Source: Neobacillus sp. SuZ13 (GTDB taxonomy: Bacteria; Bacillota; Bacilli; Bacillales; Cytobacillaceae). From it: DNA of 64,000 bases. This document shows positions 9,461 through 18,610 of the stretch, in pieces. The stretch covers positions 291,001 through 355,000 of the forward strand of contig NZ_CP126107.1 in NCBI RefSeq assembly GCF_030123365.1. Direction: 5' to 3'. The notes below the pieces were generated by a model. The model made no database searches, was not told where the DNA came from, and saw only the letters and a program-made list of their open reading frames with translations. Numbering within the stretch: position 1 is the stretch's first letter; the number at the start of each line of letters is the position of its first letter. The position numbers and the translations under genes are program-made.

Positions 9461-9499
9461 GAAAATGACTGGGCATTAGTTTTGGAACCCAAAATTGAC

Positions 9500-9528
9500 A
9501 GGAAAGGAAAGGAGAATGTTCCTTTCCT
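9500..9528 (+). other. Intra-operon stem-loop between celB and celC
   Basis: Stem AGGAAAGGAA / TTCCTTTCCT with a 9-base loop, no T run. Likely an mRNA processing or stability element, not a terminator. Confidence 0.5.
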
Positions 9529-9555
9529 AGTAAATTATATGAAAGGCTGTTATTC

Positions 9556-9876
9556 ATGAATAAAGAGGAACTTTACAATCATGCATTTCAATTAATCCTT
9601 CATGCAGGAAATGCAAAAAGCTTAGCAATGGAAGCGATGTATGCAGCTAGAGAAGGCAATTTCGATGAAGCGGAAGCAAAACTAATCGAAGCAGATTCTG
9701 CATTCAATGAAGCACATCATGTTCAAACTGATTTAATCCAAAAGGAAGCAGGCGGAGATGAATTCAATCTTCCTCTTATTATGATTCATGCACAAGATCA
9801 TTTGATGAACTCATTAATCTTAAAAGATTTAGCTAGAGAAATAATAGAATTGCATAAACTTATCAAAAAGGCTTAA
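9556..9876 (+). CDS. celC: PTS cellobiose/beta-glucoside EIIA component
   Basis: Small cytoplasmic all-helical trimeric IIA of the lactose/cellobiose family, which takes phosphate from HPr and hands it to the IIB protein. In the 106-residue sequence the motif MIHAQDHLMNS carries H78 and D81 at the same numbers as the phosphorylated His and metal-binding Asp of lactococcal IIA-Lac. Weak ribosome binding site (GAAAGG). It lies 95 bp after celB, with a stem-loop in the gap. Confidence 0.93.
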   Translation: MNKEELYNHAFQLILHAGNAKSLAMEAMYAAREGNFDEAEAKLIEADSAFNEAHHVQTDLIQKEAGGDEFNLPLIMIHAQDHLMNSLILKDLAREIIELHKLIKKA

Positions 9877-10015
9877 AACAAAATCCTCTTTCAGCAGGAC
9901 TTATAAAAGATAACCAATGTTGACAACTTTGCAAAGCGCATGGTTGAAAGATCAAATTCAATGGGTTTGTCAGAAGGCCATTACAAACTGATAAAATGTC
10001 TGTCATTTTTTAATT

Positions 10016-10036
10016 GCCCAATACTGGGCTTTTTTT
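10016..10036 (+). terminator. Terminator or attenuator between celC and bglA
   Basis: GCCCA-ATAC-TGGGC and seven T, a short stem. It lies 48 bp before bglA, so it may set a lower bglA level or mean that bglA has its own promoter in 9877-10015. Confidence 0.75.
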
Positions 10037-10083
10037 ATTCAAGATTATTTCGCATACTCATTCTTAGAAAGGAATGAAATTAA

Positions 10084-11577
<1,494 letters not shown>

Positions 11578-11600
11578 ATTAAATAAATATCAAGATTTAA

Positions 11601-11639
11601 AAAATATAAAACAGGTGCTCAGCATCTGTTTTATATTTT
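11601..11639 (+). terminator. Terminator after bglA
   Basis: 14-bp stem AAAATATAAAACAG / CTGTTTTATATTTT; A-rich on one side and T-rich on the other. Confidence 0.85.
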
Positions 11640-11746
11640 CTTTGCACGCTTAAACCATCAAGATTTTGGCTTCAAAATTTAATGCGGTTGACTTTTCATG
11701 ATACTATAATGATATCTGAATTTGAAATGTAATGAGGTTGAGGATC

Positions 11747-12742
11747 ATGAGTACAATCTTAGATATTGCCAAGCTTGCGGGTGTGGCGAAGAGTACGGTT
11801 TCTCGGTTTTTAAATGGCGGCTCTGTTGGGGAAGCGACGAAGAAGAAAATTGAACAAGCGATCAAGGAAACCGGGTATACTCCGAATCCATTTGCGCAGA
11901 GCTTGAAAGCGAAGAAAACGAATATTATTGGCACGATTGTCCCGCGGCTTGATTCCTACGCTTCTTCGCAAACGTTAATTGGTATTGATGAGCAATTAAA
12001 GCAGATGAATTATCAAATGCTGATCTCCAATACAAGTCAAAATCTGGAGCGAGAGATTGAAAGCATTTATAGCTTTGCCAATCAAAAGATGGCGGGGATT
12101 ATTTTGCTTGCTACCGAAATCACGGATCAGCATATCGAGGCATTTGAAACCGTTAAAGTTCCTGTTCTGCTAATAGGACAAGAGCATGAGGATTTTTATA
12201 GTCTAATTCATGATGATTTTTGCGCTGGTTATGAAATGGGCCGGTATGTCCTTGAAAAGGGATATCGGAAAATTGCTTATCTAGGCGTAACGGAACGGGA
12301 TATTTCAGTTGGGGTGAAGCGAAAGCAGGGCTTTAAAATGGCGATTCAAGAAGTAGAGGATTGTAAGGTTCGCTTCTATGAGACATTGTTCAAGATTCCA
12401 GCTGCGCAAGCTAGTGCAATGGAAATCATCCATGAATTTCAGCCTTCCATCATTGTTTGTGCGACCGATAATATTGCCCTTGGGGTGATGAAGGCAGCGT
12501 ATTCAGCGGGGCTAACGATTCCAAAAGATATAGCGTTAACGGGGTTTGGTGGATATGATGTGACAGAAATCATGCATCCGGGCTTGACGACGGCGAAGTT
12601 TTTTTACAAAGAAGCAGGGGAAACGGCTGCAAAACATATGGTAGAGTTAGTTAATGAGCGCCCTGTCGAAAAAGTAACCATTTCTAAATTTGAAATTATT
12701 GAGCGAGAAAGCGTTGACAATTTCTTTAATCGTCCACTATAA
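11747..12742 (+). CDS. scrR: LacI-family repressor of the sucrose genes
   Basis: Cytoplasmic repressor of the linked sucrose PTS genes. The 331-residue protein has the LacI HTH at residues 3-50 (ILDIAKLAGVAKSTVSRFLNGG, hinge TPNPFAQSLKAKK) and a periplasmic-binding-protein-like effector domain (IIGTIVPRLDSYASSQTLIGID onward). The ATG at 11747 stands 9 bp after GAGG; the ATG at 11732 would add MRLRI and lacks a site. A GGAACCGGTTCC-type palindrome lies 10 bp past its stop and two more flank the scrA leader, so it most likely acts there. In related ScrR proteins the inducer is fructose or fructose-1-phosphate; that is family knowledge, not seen here. Confidence 0.88.
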   Translation: MSTILDIAKLAGVAKSTVSRFLNGGSVGEATKKKIEQAIKETGYTPNPFAQSLKAKKTNIIGTIVPRLDSYASSQTLIGIDEQLKQMNYQMLISNTSQNLEREIESIYSFANQKMAGIILLATEITDQHIEAFETVKVPVLLIGQEHEDFYSLIHDDFCAGYEMGRYVLEKGYRKIAYLGVTERDISVGVKRKQGFKMAIQEVEDCKVRFYETLFKIPAAQASAMEIIHEFQPSIIVCATDNIALGVMKAAYSAGLTIPKDIALTGFGGYDVTEIMHPGLTTAKFFYKEAGETAAKHMVELVNERPVEKVTISKFEIIERESVDNFFNRPL

Positions 12743-12752
12743 TGAAAACAAC

Positions 12753-12764
12753 GAAACCGGTTCC
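12753..12764 (+). promoter_or_regulatory. ScrR operator 1 (imperfect)
   Basis: GAAACCGGTTCC, one mismatch from the perfect palindrome found twice downstream; its centre is 88 bp before operator 2. Confidence 0.6.
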
Positions 12765-12770
12765 AATCAA

Positions 12771-12814
12771 GAGAACCTTTTCACTTGGTAACATTCGAAT
12801 TCGGTTTCTCTTTT
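12771..12814 (+). terminator. Terminator after scrR
   Basis: GAGAACC pairs with GGTTTCTC (one bulge) across a long loop, followed by four T. It lies between operators 1 and 2. Confidence 0.55.
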
Positions 12815-12840
12815 AATCATTTATTTTTTTAGTATATTTT

Positions 12841-12852
12841 GGAACCGGTTCC
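12841..12852 (+). promoter_or_regulatory. ScrR operator 2
   Basis: Perfect 12-bp palindrome GGAACCGGTTCC of the LacI-operator type with a central CCGG. Confidence 0.8.
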
Positions 12853-12884
12853 GCGGAAAGGGATTTTATTTTTTATCGAAAAAT

Positions 12885-12896
12885 GGAACCGGTTCC
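12885..12896 (+). promoter_or_regulatory. ScrR operator 3
   Basis: Second perfect GGAACCGGTTCC, 44 bp (about four helical turns) from operator 2 and 28 bp before the scrA start. Confidence 0.8.
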
Positions 12897-12924
12897 TAAA
12901 TCAAAGGAAAAGAGAGGGATTAAG

Positions 12925-14376
12925 ATGGATCATAAAAAAATTGCACGGGAAGTCCTTAATGCCATTGGTGGTCAGGAAAACGTATCAGCTGCAGCGCATT
13001 GCGCCACACGCTTACGTCTAGTTTTACATGATGAATCAATCGTTAATCAAGCAGCATTGGATAACATGGATGTTGTGAAAGGGACCTTCTCAACGGGTGG
13101 TCAGTTTCAAATTATCTTAGGTTCTGGAACAGTGAACGAGGTCTATAAGCACTTGGCGGAGATGTCCGGTCAAACGGAAATGTCAACGAGTGATGTGAAA
13201 GACGCGGCAGCGAAGAAACTGAATCCGATTCAGCAATTCGTTAAAATGCTGTCAGACATTTTCGTTCCGATTATCCCAGCAATCGTCGCTGGTGGTTTAC
13301 TAATGGGAATCAACAATGTCCTAACGGCTCCAGACTTATTTATCGAAGGAAAATCTTTAGTGGATGCCAATCCAGAAATGGCGGATTTAGCAGCACTTAT
13401 TAATACATTTGCCAATGCAGCCTTTGTCTTTTTACCGATTTTAATTGGTTTTTCAGCAACGAAACGGTTCGGAGGGAATCCTTTCCTTGGGGCCACACTT
13501 GGAATGCTAATGGTTCATCCGGACTTATTAAATGGGTATGGTTACGGTGCTGCATTACTGAAAAATGAAGTCCCGGTTTGGAATCTTTTTGGCTTAGAAA
13601 TCGAAAAGGTAGGCTATCAGGGATCCGTACTTCCTGTTCTTGCCGCGTCTTTTATTCTAGCAAAAATCGAAACGTCTTTACGGAAGGTTGTTCCCTCTGC
13701 TTTAGACAATCTATTAACACCGTTATTGTCTATCTTTATTACCGGAGTTTTAACGTTTACCTTGGTAGGACCGCTGACTCGCTCTGCTGGTAATCTATTA
13801 ACAGATGGTATTGTCTGGTTATATGACACAACAGGTGTCATTGGCGGAATCATCTTTGGTTTAGTTTATGCGCCAATTGTTATTACAGGTATGCACCATA
13901 GCTTTATCGCAGTAGAAACGCAATTGCTTGCTGATGTTGCGAAAACGGGTGGATCGTTTATCTTTGTCATTGCGGCAATGTCAAACATTGCGCAAGGAGC
14001 AGCGACACTTGCTGTGCTAAAGACAACGAAAAATGCCAAGATCAAAGGAACTGCTTCTGCAGCCGGGATCTCTGCCTTATTAGGAATTACGGAACCAGCG
14101 ATGTTTGGGGTTAACTTGAAATTACGCTACCCCTTTATCGGTGCCATTACTGGTTCTGCTGTGGGATCTGGCTTTGTTACGGTGTTCAAGGTTAAAGCGA
14201 CTGCGTTAGGGGCAGCGGGTATACCAGGAATTATCTCGATTCGCCCAGATACAATTATTTCTTATGTGATCGGTATGGCCATTGCGTTTGCCGTAGCATT
14301 TATCGTTACGATTGTTTTAGCAAAGAGAGAAGAAAAAATAGCAGTTAAAAAATCATCTGGTCAAGCAGCAGCATAA
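12925..14376 (+). CDS. scrA: PTS sucrose-specific EIIBC
   Basis: Imports sucrose as sucrose-6-phosphate. The 483-residue protein starts with an EIIB domain (residues 1-90; phosphorylated C26 in SAAAHCATRLRLVL) followed by an EIIC domain (about 105-470) with multiple helices and the GMHHSFIAVETQLL and ITEPAMFGVNLKLRYPF motifs of the glucose/sucrose superfamily. There is no EIIA domain, so IIA must come from another protein; the glucose IIA of PtsG in this window could serve. The ATG at 12925 has GAGAGGG upstream; a longer frame to 12883 starts inside operator 3 and is rejected. Confidence 0.93.
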   Translation: MDHKKIAREVLNAIGGQENVSAAAHCATRLRLVLHDESIVNQAALDNMDVVKGTFSTGGQFQIILGSGTVNEVYKHLAEMSGQTEMSTSDVKDAAAKKLNPIQQFVKMLSDIFVPIIPAIVAGGLLMGINNVLTAPDLFIEGKSLVDANPEMADLAALINTFANAAFVFLPILIGFSATKRFGGNPFLGATLGMLMVHPDLLNGYGYGAALLKNEVPVWNLFGLEIEKVGYQGSVLPVLAASFILAKIETSLRKVVPSALDNLLTPLLSIFITGVLTFTLVGPLTRSAGNLLTDGIVWLYDTTGVIGGIIFGLVYAPIVITGMHHSFIAVETQLLADVAKTGGSFIFVIAAMSNIAQGAATLAVLKTTKNAKIKGTASAAGISALLGITEPAMFGVNLKLRYPFIGAITGSAVGSGFVTVFKVKATALGAAGIPGIISIRPDTIISYVIGMAIAFAVAFIVTIVLAKREEKIAVKKSSGQAAA

Positions 14377-14387
14377 TAAAAGACTGA

Positions 14388-14413
14388 AAAGGGGAATCCA
14401 ATGATTCTCCTTT
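14388..14413 (+). other. Stem-loop between scrA and scrB
   Basis: 11-bp stem AAAGGGGAATC / GATTCTCCTTT with a CAAT loop. Little T run, so probably an mRNA stability or partial-attenuation element. Confidence 0.55.
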
Positions 14414-14434
14414 CTGTATTAGGAGTGAATCAGC

Positions 14435-15910
14435 ATGGAATGGACAACTGAACAACGATACAGAAGCATAGACGACGTGACTGAAGAGGAAATTCAAGCG
14501 TTAGCTAAACTTGTGAATCAATGTCCATGGCGGCAGTCTTTTCATATTCAGCCGCTAACAGGATTGTTAAATGACCCGAATGGCTTTAGTTATTTTAATG
14601 GAGAATATCATTTATTCTATCAATGGTTTCCGCTTGGACCTGTTCATGGATTGAAGCATTGGTATCACACGAGGTCAAAAGACCTTGTTCATTGGGAAAA
14701 TGTTGGAATGGGCATTGAGCCGTCGAATGAATTTGATAGTCATGGGGCGTATTCCGGAAGTGGAATTGAGCATGATGGAAAATTATATTTAATGTACACT
14801 GGCAATACACGCGATGAAAATTGGAATCGACACCCGTATCAATGTTTGGCTGTACTGAATCCGGATGGAAGCCTTGTGAAAATGGATGCACCGGTAATTG
14901 CAGATATTCCAAATGGCTATACCGATCATTTTCGTGATCCAAAGGTTTGGCAGCATGGGGATCATTTCTACGCGGTAATTGGTGCTCAAAGGAAAAATGA
15001 GACAGGAAGTGCCGTTTTATATCGCTCTGGTGATCTAAAGGATTGGCAGTTTGCGGGTGAATTGAAGACTGGTTTAGGTGAAGATTTCGGTTATATGTGG
15101 GAATGTCCGGATTATTTTGAGCTGGACGAGCAAGGAGTGTTCCTTTTCTCCCCACAAGGGTTAAAAGCGGAAGGCGACCACTATCAAAACATTTATCAAT
15201 CAGGGTATGTAATTGGAAGTCCAATAGATTTAGAGAATATCGAATTAAAGCATGGTGCATTTCATGAGTTGGATCGCGGGTTTGATTTTTACGCACCACA
15301 ATCGACGCTGGATCATCAGGGGAGACGTATTTTAGTCGGCTGGATGGGATTACCGGAGATTGACTATCCTACTGATAAAAATGGGTGGGCACACTGTTTA
15401 ACACTTCCTCGGGAGCTATCTGTTAAAGATGGAAAGCTGATTCAGCAGCCAGTACCTGAGCTAGTATCTCTTCGCGGGGAAAAGGTGGAGACCAGTCAAG
15501 CAGTTGATGATGAAAATGTTAGTTTGGATGACTTCGAGGGAGACGTGTATGAGCTTCTTGTGGAATTCTCTGATAGTACAGCAGAGGAGTTTGGTTTAGA
15601 GCTTCGGGTCGGAGAAATAGAGAAAACCGTGATTAAATATGATGCGGTTGCGAAAAAGGTTGTATTTGACCGGACGCACTCGGGCGAATCCTTTGCTGAG
15701 GAGTTTGGTACCGTACGGAAATGTAGATTGGACGCTGGAAAAATTTCGTTCCGAATCTTTGTGGATGTCTCCTCTATCGAAGTTTTTGTAAATAATGGGG
15801 AAGAAGTATTTACGGGACGGATTTTTCCTGGTAAAAATAGTAATGGAATCCGTGTGTTTGCTCGTGGCGGCCAAACGAAGGTAAAGGCTGTTAAATGGGA
15901 TATCATATAA
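14435..15910 (+). CDS. scrB: Sucrose-6-phosphate hydrolase (GH32)
   Basis: Cleaves sucrose-6-phosphate to glucose-6-phosphate and fructose in the cytoplasm. The 491-residue protein has no signal peptide and carries the GH32 five-bladed propeller motifs: nucleophile D47 in LLNDPNGF, the HFRDPKVW motif (transition-state Asp) and the acid/base E223 in WECPDYF, followed by a C-terminal beta-sandwich ending in FVDVSSIEVFVNNGEEVFTGRIFP. AGGAGTG precedes the ATG. Third gene of the sucrose unit. B. subtilis SacA is the same enzyme. Confidence 0.95.
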   Translation: MEWTTEQRYRSIDDVTEEEIQALAKLVNQCPWRQSFHIQPLTGLLNDPNGFSYFNGEYHLFYQWFPLGPVHGLKHWYHTRSKDLVHWENVGMGIEPSNEFDSHGAYSGSGIEHDGKLYLMYTGNTRDENWNRHPYQCLAVLNPDGSLVKMDAPVIADIPNGYTDHFRDPKVWQHGDHFYAVIGAQRKNETGSAVLYRSGDLKDWQFAGELKTGLGEDFGYMWECPDYFELDEQGVFLFSPQGLKAEGDHYQNIYQSGYVIGSPIDLENIELKHGAFHELDRGFDFYAPQSTLDHQGRRILVGWMGLPEIDYPTDKNGWAHCLTLPRELSVKDGKLIQQPVPELVSLRGEKVETSQAVDDENVSLDDFEGDVYELLVEFSDSTAEEFGLELRVGEIEKTVIKYDAVAKKVVFDRTHSGESFAEEFGTVRKCRLDAGKISFRIFVDVSSIEVFVNNGEEVFTGRIFPGKNSNGIRVFARGGQTKVKAVKWDII

Positions 15911-15941
15911 ACTTATTATTAGACTTACTTGAGGTGACAGA

Positions 15942-16907
15942 ATGGGAAAGCTTTTTTCGATTGGTGAAGTGTTAATTGATTTTATTCCACTTCAAAAAGG
16001 GGTGGCCTTAAAGGATGTTTTTTCTTTTGAGAGAGCTCCTGGCGGGGCACCGGCAAATGTGGCTGCGGCCGTTGCGAAATACGGGCAGAAAGCAGCGATG
16101 ATTTCTAAATTAGGAAACGATGCGTTTGGTGACTTTTTAGTCGAGCAACTTGTCGAGGCTGGTGTTGAGATGGACAAAGTATACCGGACTGGGGAAGCGA
16201 ATACGGCTTTGGCTTTTGTCTCGTTAAAAGAAAACGGGGAACGTGATTTTTCATTTTACCGTAATCCTTCCGCTGATTTGCTGTTAAGTGAGGAGGAAAT
16301 CGAGCCAGCATGGTTCCAAGCAGGAGATATTCTCCACTTTTGCTCGGTTGATCTTGTGGAAAGCCCGATGAAACAGGCGCATAAAAAAGCTATCGCGGCT
16401 GTCTCAGATGCGGGTGGCTTGGTCAGCTTTGACCCAAATGTGCGGCTTCCGCTTTGGGAGGATCCAGAAGACTGTCGTAGGGCGATTCTCGAATTTCTAC
16501 CGACTGTGGATATCGTAAAGGTTTCTGATGAAGAGCTAAATTTTATTACGGGAATAAAAGAAGAGTCTTATGCTATTCAATCGTTGTTTGTTGGAAAAGT
16601 GAAGGCAGTTGTCTACACAAAGGGAGCTGCAGGTGCGGATTTGTTTTTAAAGGATGAAAAGATTGAATCGAGAGGATACTCAGTTAAACCTGTGGACACA
16701 ACCGGAGCAGGTGACGCGTTCATGGGCGGATTTTTATATCAATTGCTAGAATTAAAAGCAAACCCGGCTAACATCGAGGAAGTATTACGGGGCAATCAAA
16801 CAGAAATATTGCAATTTGCCAATGCAAGTGGTGCTCTCACCACAACAGGAAAAGGCGCAATCTCTGCTCTTCCGACTAAGGGGGAAGTTGAGGAGCTTAT
16901 AGGTTAG
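15942..16907 (+). CDS. scrK: Fructokinase (PfkB/ribokinase family)
   Basis: Phosphorylates the fructose released by ScrB to fructose-6-phosphate with ATP. The 321-residue protein has PfkB signature 1 (GGAPANVAAAVAKYG, about 30-44) and signature 2 DTTGAGDAFMGGF with catalytic base D258. The family is distinct from the ROK fructokinases found in other Bacillus sucrose loci. GAGGTGA precedes the ATG. Last gene of the sucrose unit, followed by a terminator. Confidence 0.93.
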   Translation: MGKLFSIGEVLIDFIPLQKGVALKDVFSFERAPGGAPANVAAAVAKYGQKAAMISKLGNDAFGDFLVEQLVEAGVEMDKVYRTGEANTALAFVSLKENGERDFSFYRNPSADLLLSEEEIEPAWFQAGDILHFCSVDLVESPMKQAHKKAIAAVSDAGGLVSFDPNVRLPLWEDPEDCRRAILEFLPTVDIVKVSDEELNFITGIKEESYAIQSLFVGKVKAVVYTKGAAGADLFLKDEKIESRGYSVKPVDTTGAGDAFMGGFLYQLLELKANPANIEEVLRGNQTEILQFANASGALTTTGKGAISALPTKGEVEELIG

Positions 16908-16976
16908 TGTTTCAATCTTTTTAAAGATTATTTAGAAGAACTAAGAAAATAGATATGAAGAATAATATAAAGAATA

Positions 16977-17010
16977 GACTACTTCCTAAAGAACAAGGAG
17001 GTAGTCTTTT
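16977..17010 (+). terminator. Terminator after scrK
   Basis: GACTAC-TCCT / AGGA-GTAGTC stem (one mismatch) and a T run. Confidence 0.85.
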
Positions 17011-17097
17011 TAAAGATTTTTTAGATGACAGGAGTTTAAAAAATTCATGTAGCCTTGTATTGAATGAAAAAAGGCAAAAATTTAAGTAAAAACTTTA

Positions 17098-17111
17098 AAA
17101 AAACGTTTACA
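17098..17111 (+). promoter_or_regulatory. Possible cre (CcpA) site before the allose operon
   Basis: AAAAAACGTTTACA matches 12 of 14 cre positions but lacks the leading TG. About 100 bp before the first operator copy. Confidence 0.3.
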
Positions 17112-17197
17112 AAATAAAAAAGACAGATTATTATATAAAATATAAAAACTAGTAGAATTTGTTCGGTGGTGGTCAATGTATATAAACTTATTATGAG

Positions 17198-17526
17198 TGG
17201 TTAATCGATTTCTCATCAAAATGAGATAATAAAAAGTAGTTTTGATAAATTAGGTCAAATAAATTTTATTGCTTTCAATTATGTAACCGCTATATTCGCT
17301 TAATTGGTTAATCGATTACCTATTCGCTTTTCGTTTTAGATTTAAAATTTGTGTCTTCTGTAACCGATTTGACTGGTTAATCGATTTCTAAATTTAATTA
17401 AAAATATTAGAATTTTCAAATATGTAACCGTTTATATTCTTATTTGGTTAATCGATTACCTATAAAAAGTTTATAGTCTCAAATGTGTAATAAGTATACT
17501 ATTTTTTAATTGGTTAATCGATTACC
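17198..17526 (+). promoter_or_regulatory. Array of five copies of a LacI-type operator
   Basis: Operators of form GGTTAATCGATTACC: TGG-start copy at 17198-17212 (ending TTTC), then 17306-17320, 17375-17388 (ending TTTC), 17446-17460 and 17512-17526. The last four recur every 66-71 bp, and each is preceded 16-26 bp upstream by TGTAACCG or a relative of it, so they sit in degenerate tandem units of about 70 bp. Copies 2, 4 and 5 have a TATATT or TATACT hexamer shortly before them. The same operator occurs before rpiB. The regulator is most likely the LacI protein at 22990. Confidence 0.85.
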
Positions 17527-17572
17527 TACAAAGATCTACTAATATTGATATTTCTAAGGAGGAAATTATTGT

Positions 17573-18544
17573 ATGAAAAAACTTTTAACGTCAGCTATAT
17601 TAATTGGTGCTTTGTCCATAGGAGCAGTTGGCTGCAGCTCGCAATCTAGTTCTTCTGATTCTGGTAAAAGTTCATCAGGTTCCGAGAAACCACGTTATGC
17701 CATGATTTTAAAAACGTTATCAAATCCTTTCTGGGTATCAATGAAAGATGGTATTGAAAAAGAAGCGAAAAAACTTGGTGTTGAGGTTGATATTCAAACG
17801 GCATCTTCAGAGAGTGATACACAAGGACAATTAAAAGTATTCGAAGATTTATTAAATAAGAATTATTCGGGTATCGGATTTGCTCCATTATCACCAGTAA
17901 ACTTAATTCCAGAGGTAGTACAAGCGAACTCAAAAGGAATTCAAACGGTGAATGTCGATGAGCAGGTAGATATGAAAGAACTCAAAAATGCTGGTGGAAG
18001 TGTTTACGCGTTCATTACAACTGATAACAAAAAGGTTGGAGCTAAAGGAGCTCAGTATATTGTTGATCAATTAAAAGATGGCGGCCAAGTAGCGATTATC
18101 GAAGGTGTTGCTGGTAACGTATCCGGTGAAGATAGAAAAGATGGAGCAACAGAAGTTTTTAAATCTGCCAGTGGAATTAAATTAGTTGCAAGCCAGCCTG
18201 CTGATTGGGATCGCAGTAAGGCCCTTGATGTAGCAGCCAACCTCATTCAAAGATACCCTAAATTGAAAGCGATTTATGCAGCCAATGATACGATGGCATT
18301 AGGTGCCGTTGAAGCGGTTAAAAATGCGGGTAAGGAAATTATGGTTGTGGGTACAGACGGAGCTCCTGAAGCTTTAGAATCTATTAAAGCCGGAGAATTA
18401 GATGCAACAGTAGCACAAGATTCTGCAAAAATTGGAGCAACGGCTTTAGATAAGCTTGTCGAAGCAGTAGACAAAAAAGCAAAAATCTCAAAAGACGCTG
18501 AACCAGAAAAGGTTGCAGTTGATTCATACTTAGTGACCGAGTAA
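17573..18544 (+). CDS. alsB: D-allose-binding lipoprotein of an ABC transporter
   Basis: Extracytoplasmic sugar-binding lipoprotein. The 323-residue protein has a lipoprotein signal with lipobox cysteine C21 (SIGAVGC), a Ser-rich linker, and a ribose-family Peripla_BP_4 domain. From memory the sequence is strikingly close to E. coli AlsB: YAMILKTLSNPFWVSMKDGIE, FEDLLNKNYSGIGFAPLSPVNL, ASQPADWDR and IKAIYAANDTMALG-like segments. AAGGAGG precedes the ATG. It is the first gene after the operator array. Ribose or allulose remain possible additional ligands. Confidence 0.92.
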   Translation: MKKLLTSAILIGALSIGAVGCSSQSSSSDSGKSSSGSEKPRYAMILKTLSNPFWVSMKDGIEKEAKKLGVEVDIQTASSESDTQGQLKVFEDLLNKNYSGIGFAPLSPVNLIPEVVQANSKGIQTVNVDEQVDMKELKNAGGSVYAFITTDNKKVGAKGAQYIVDQLKDGGQVAIIEGVAGNVSGEDRKDGATEVFKSASGIKLVASQPADWDRSKALDVAANLIQRYPKLKAIYAANDTMALGAVEAVKNAGKEIMVVGTDGAPEALESIKAGELDATVAQDSAKIGATALDKLVEAVDKKAKISKDAEPEKVAVDSYLVTE

Positions 18545-18554
18545 AAAAAGAATG

Positions 18555-18592
18555 GTTTTATCATCCCTGATGTTGATCGGGGATGATAAAAC
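18555..18592 (+). other. Strong stem-loop between alsB and alsA
   Basis: Perfect 13-bp stem (18555-18567 with 18580-18592), 12-base loop, no T run. Such hairpins after binding-protein genes usually protect the upstream mRNA so that the binding protein is made in excess. Confidence 0.7.
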
Positions 18593-18610
18593 TTCAAAGG
18601 AGGTTTGAAG

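Noticed and set aside
12883..12924. Longer scrA start at 12883
   Set aside because: It begins inside an operator, lacks a ribosome binding site, and adds residues absent from EIIB domains.
14595..15299. 234-codon minus-strand open frame inside scrB
   Set aside because: Shadow of scrB; no ribosome binding site, low-complexity composition, and the + strand frame has clear GH32 motifs.
17198..17526. Repeated units read as a CRISPR array
   Set aside because: Repeats are 15-bp palindromic operators in ~70-bp degenerate units, with no uniform spacers and no cas genes nearby.
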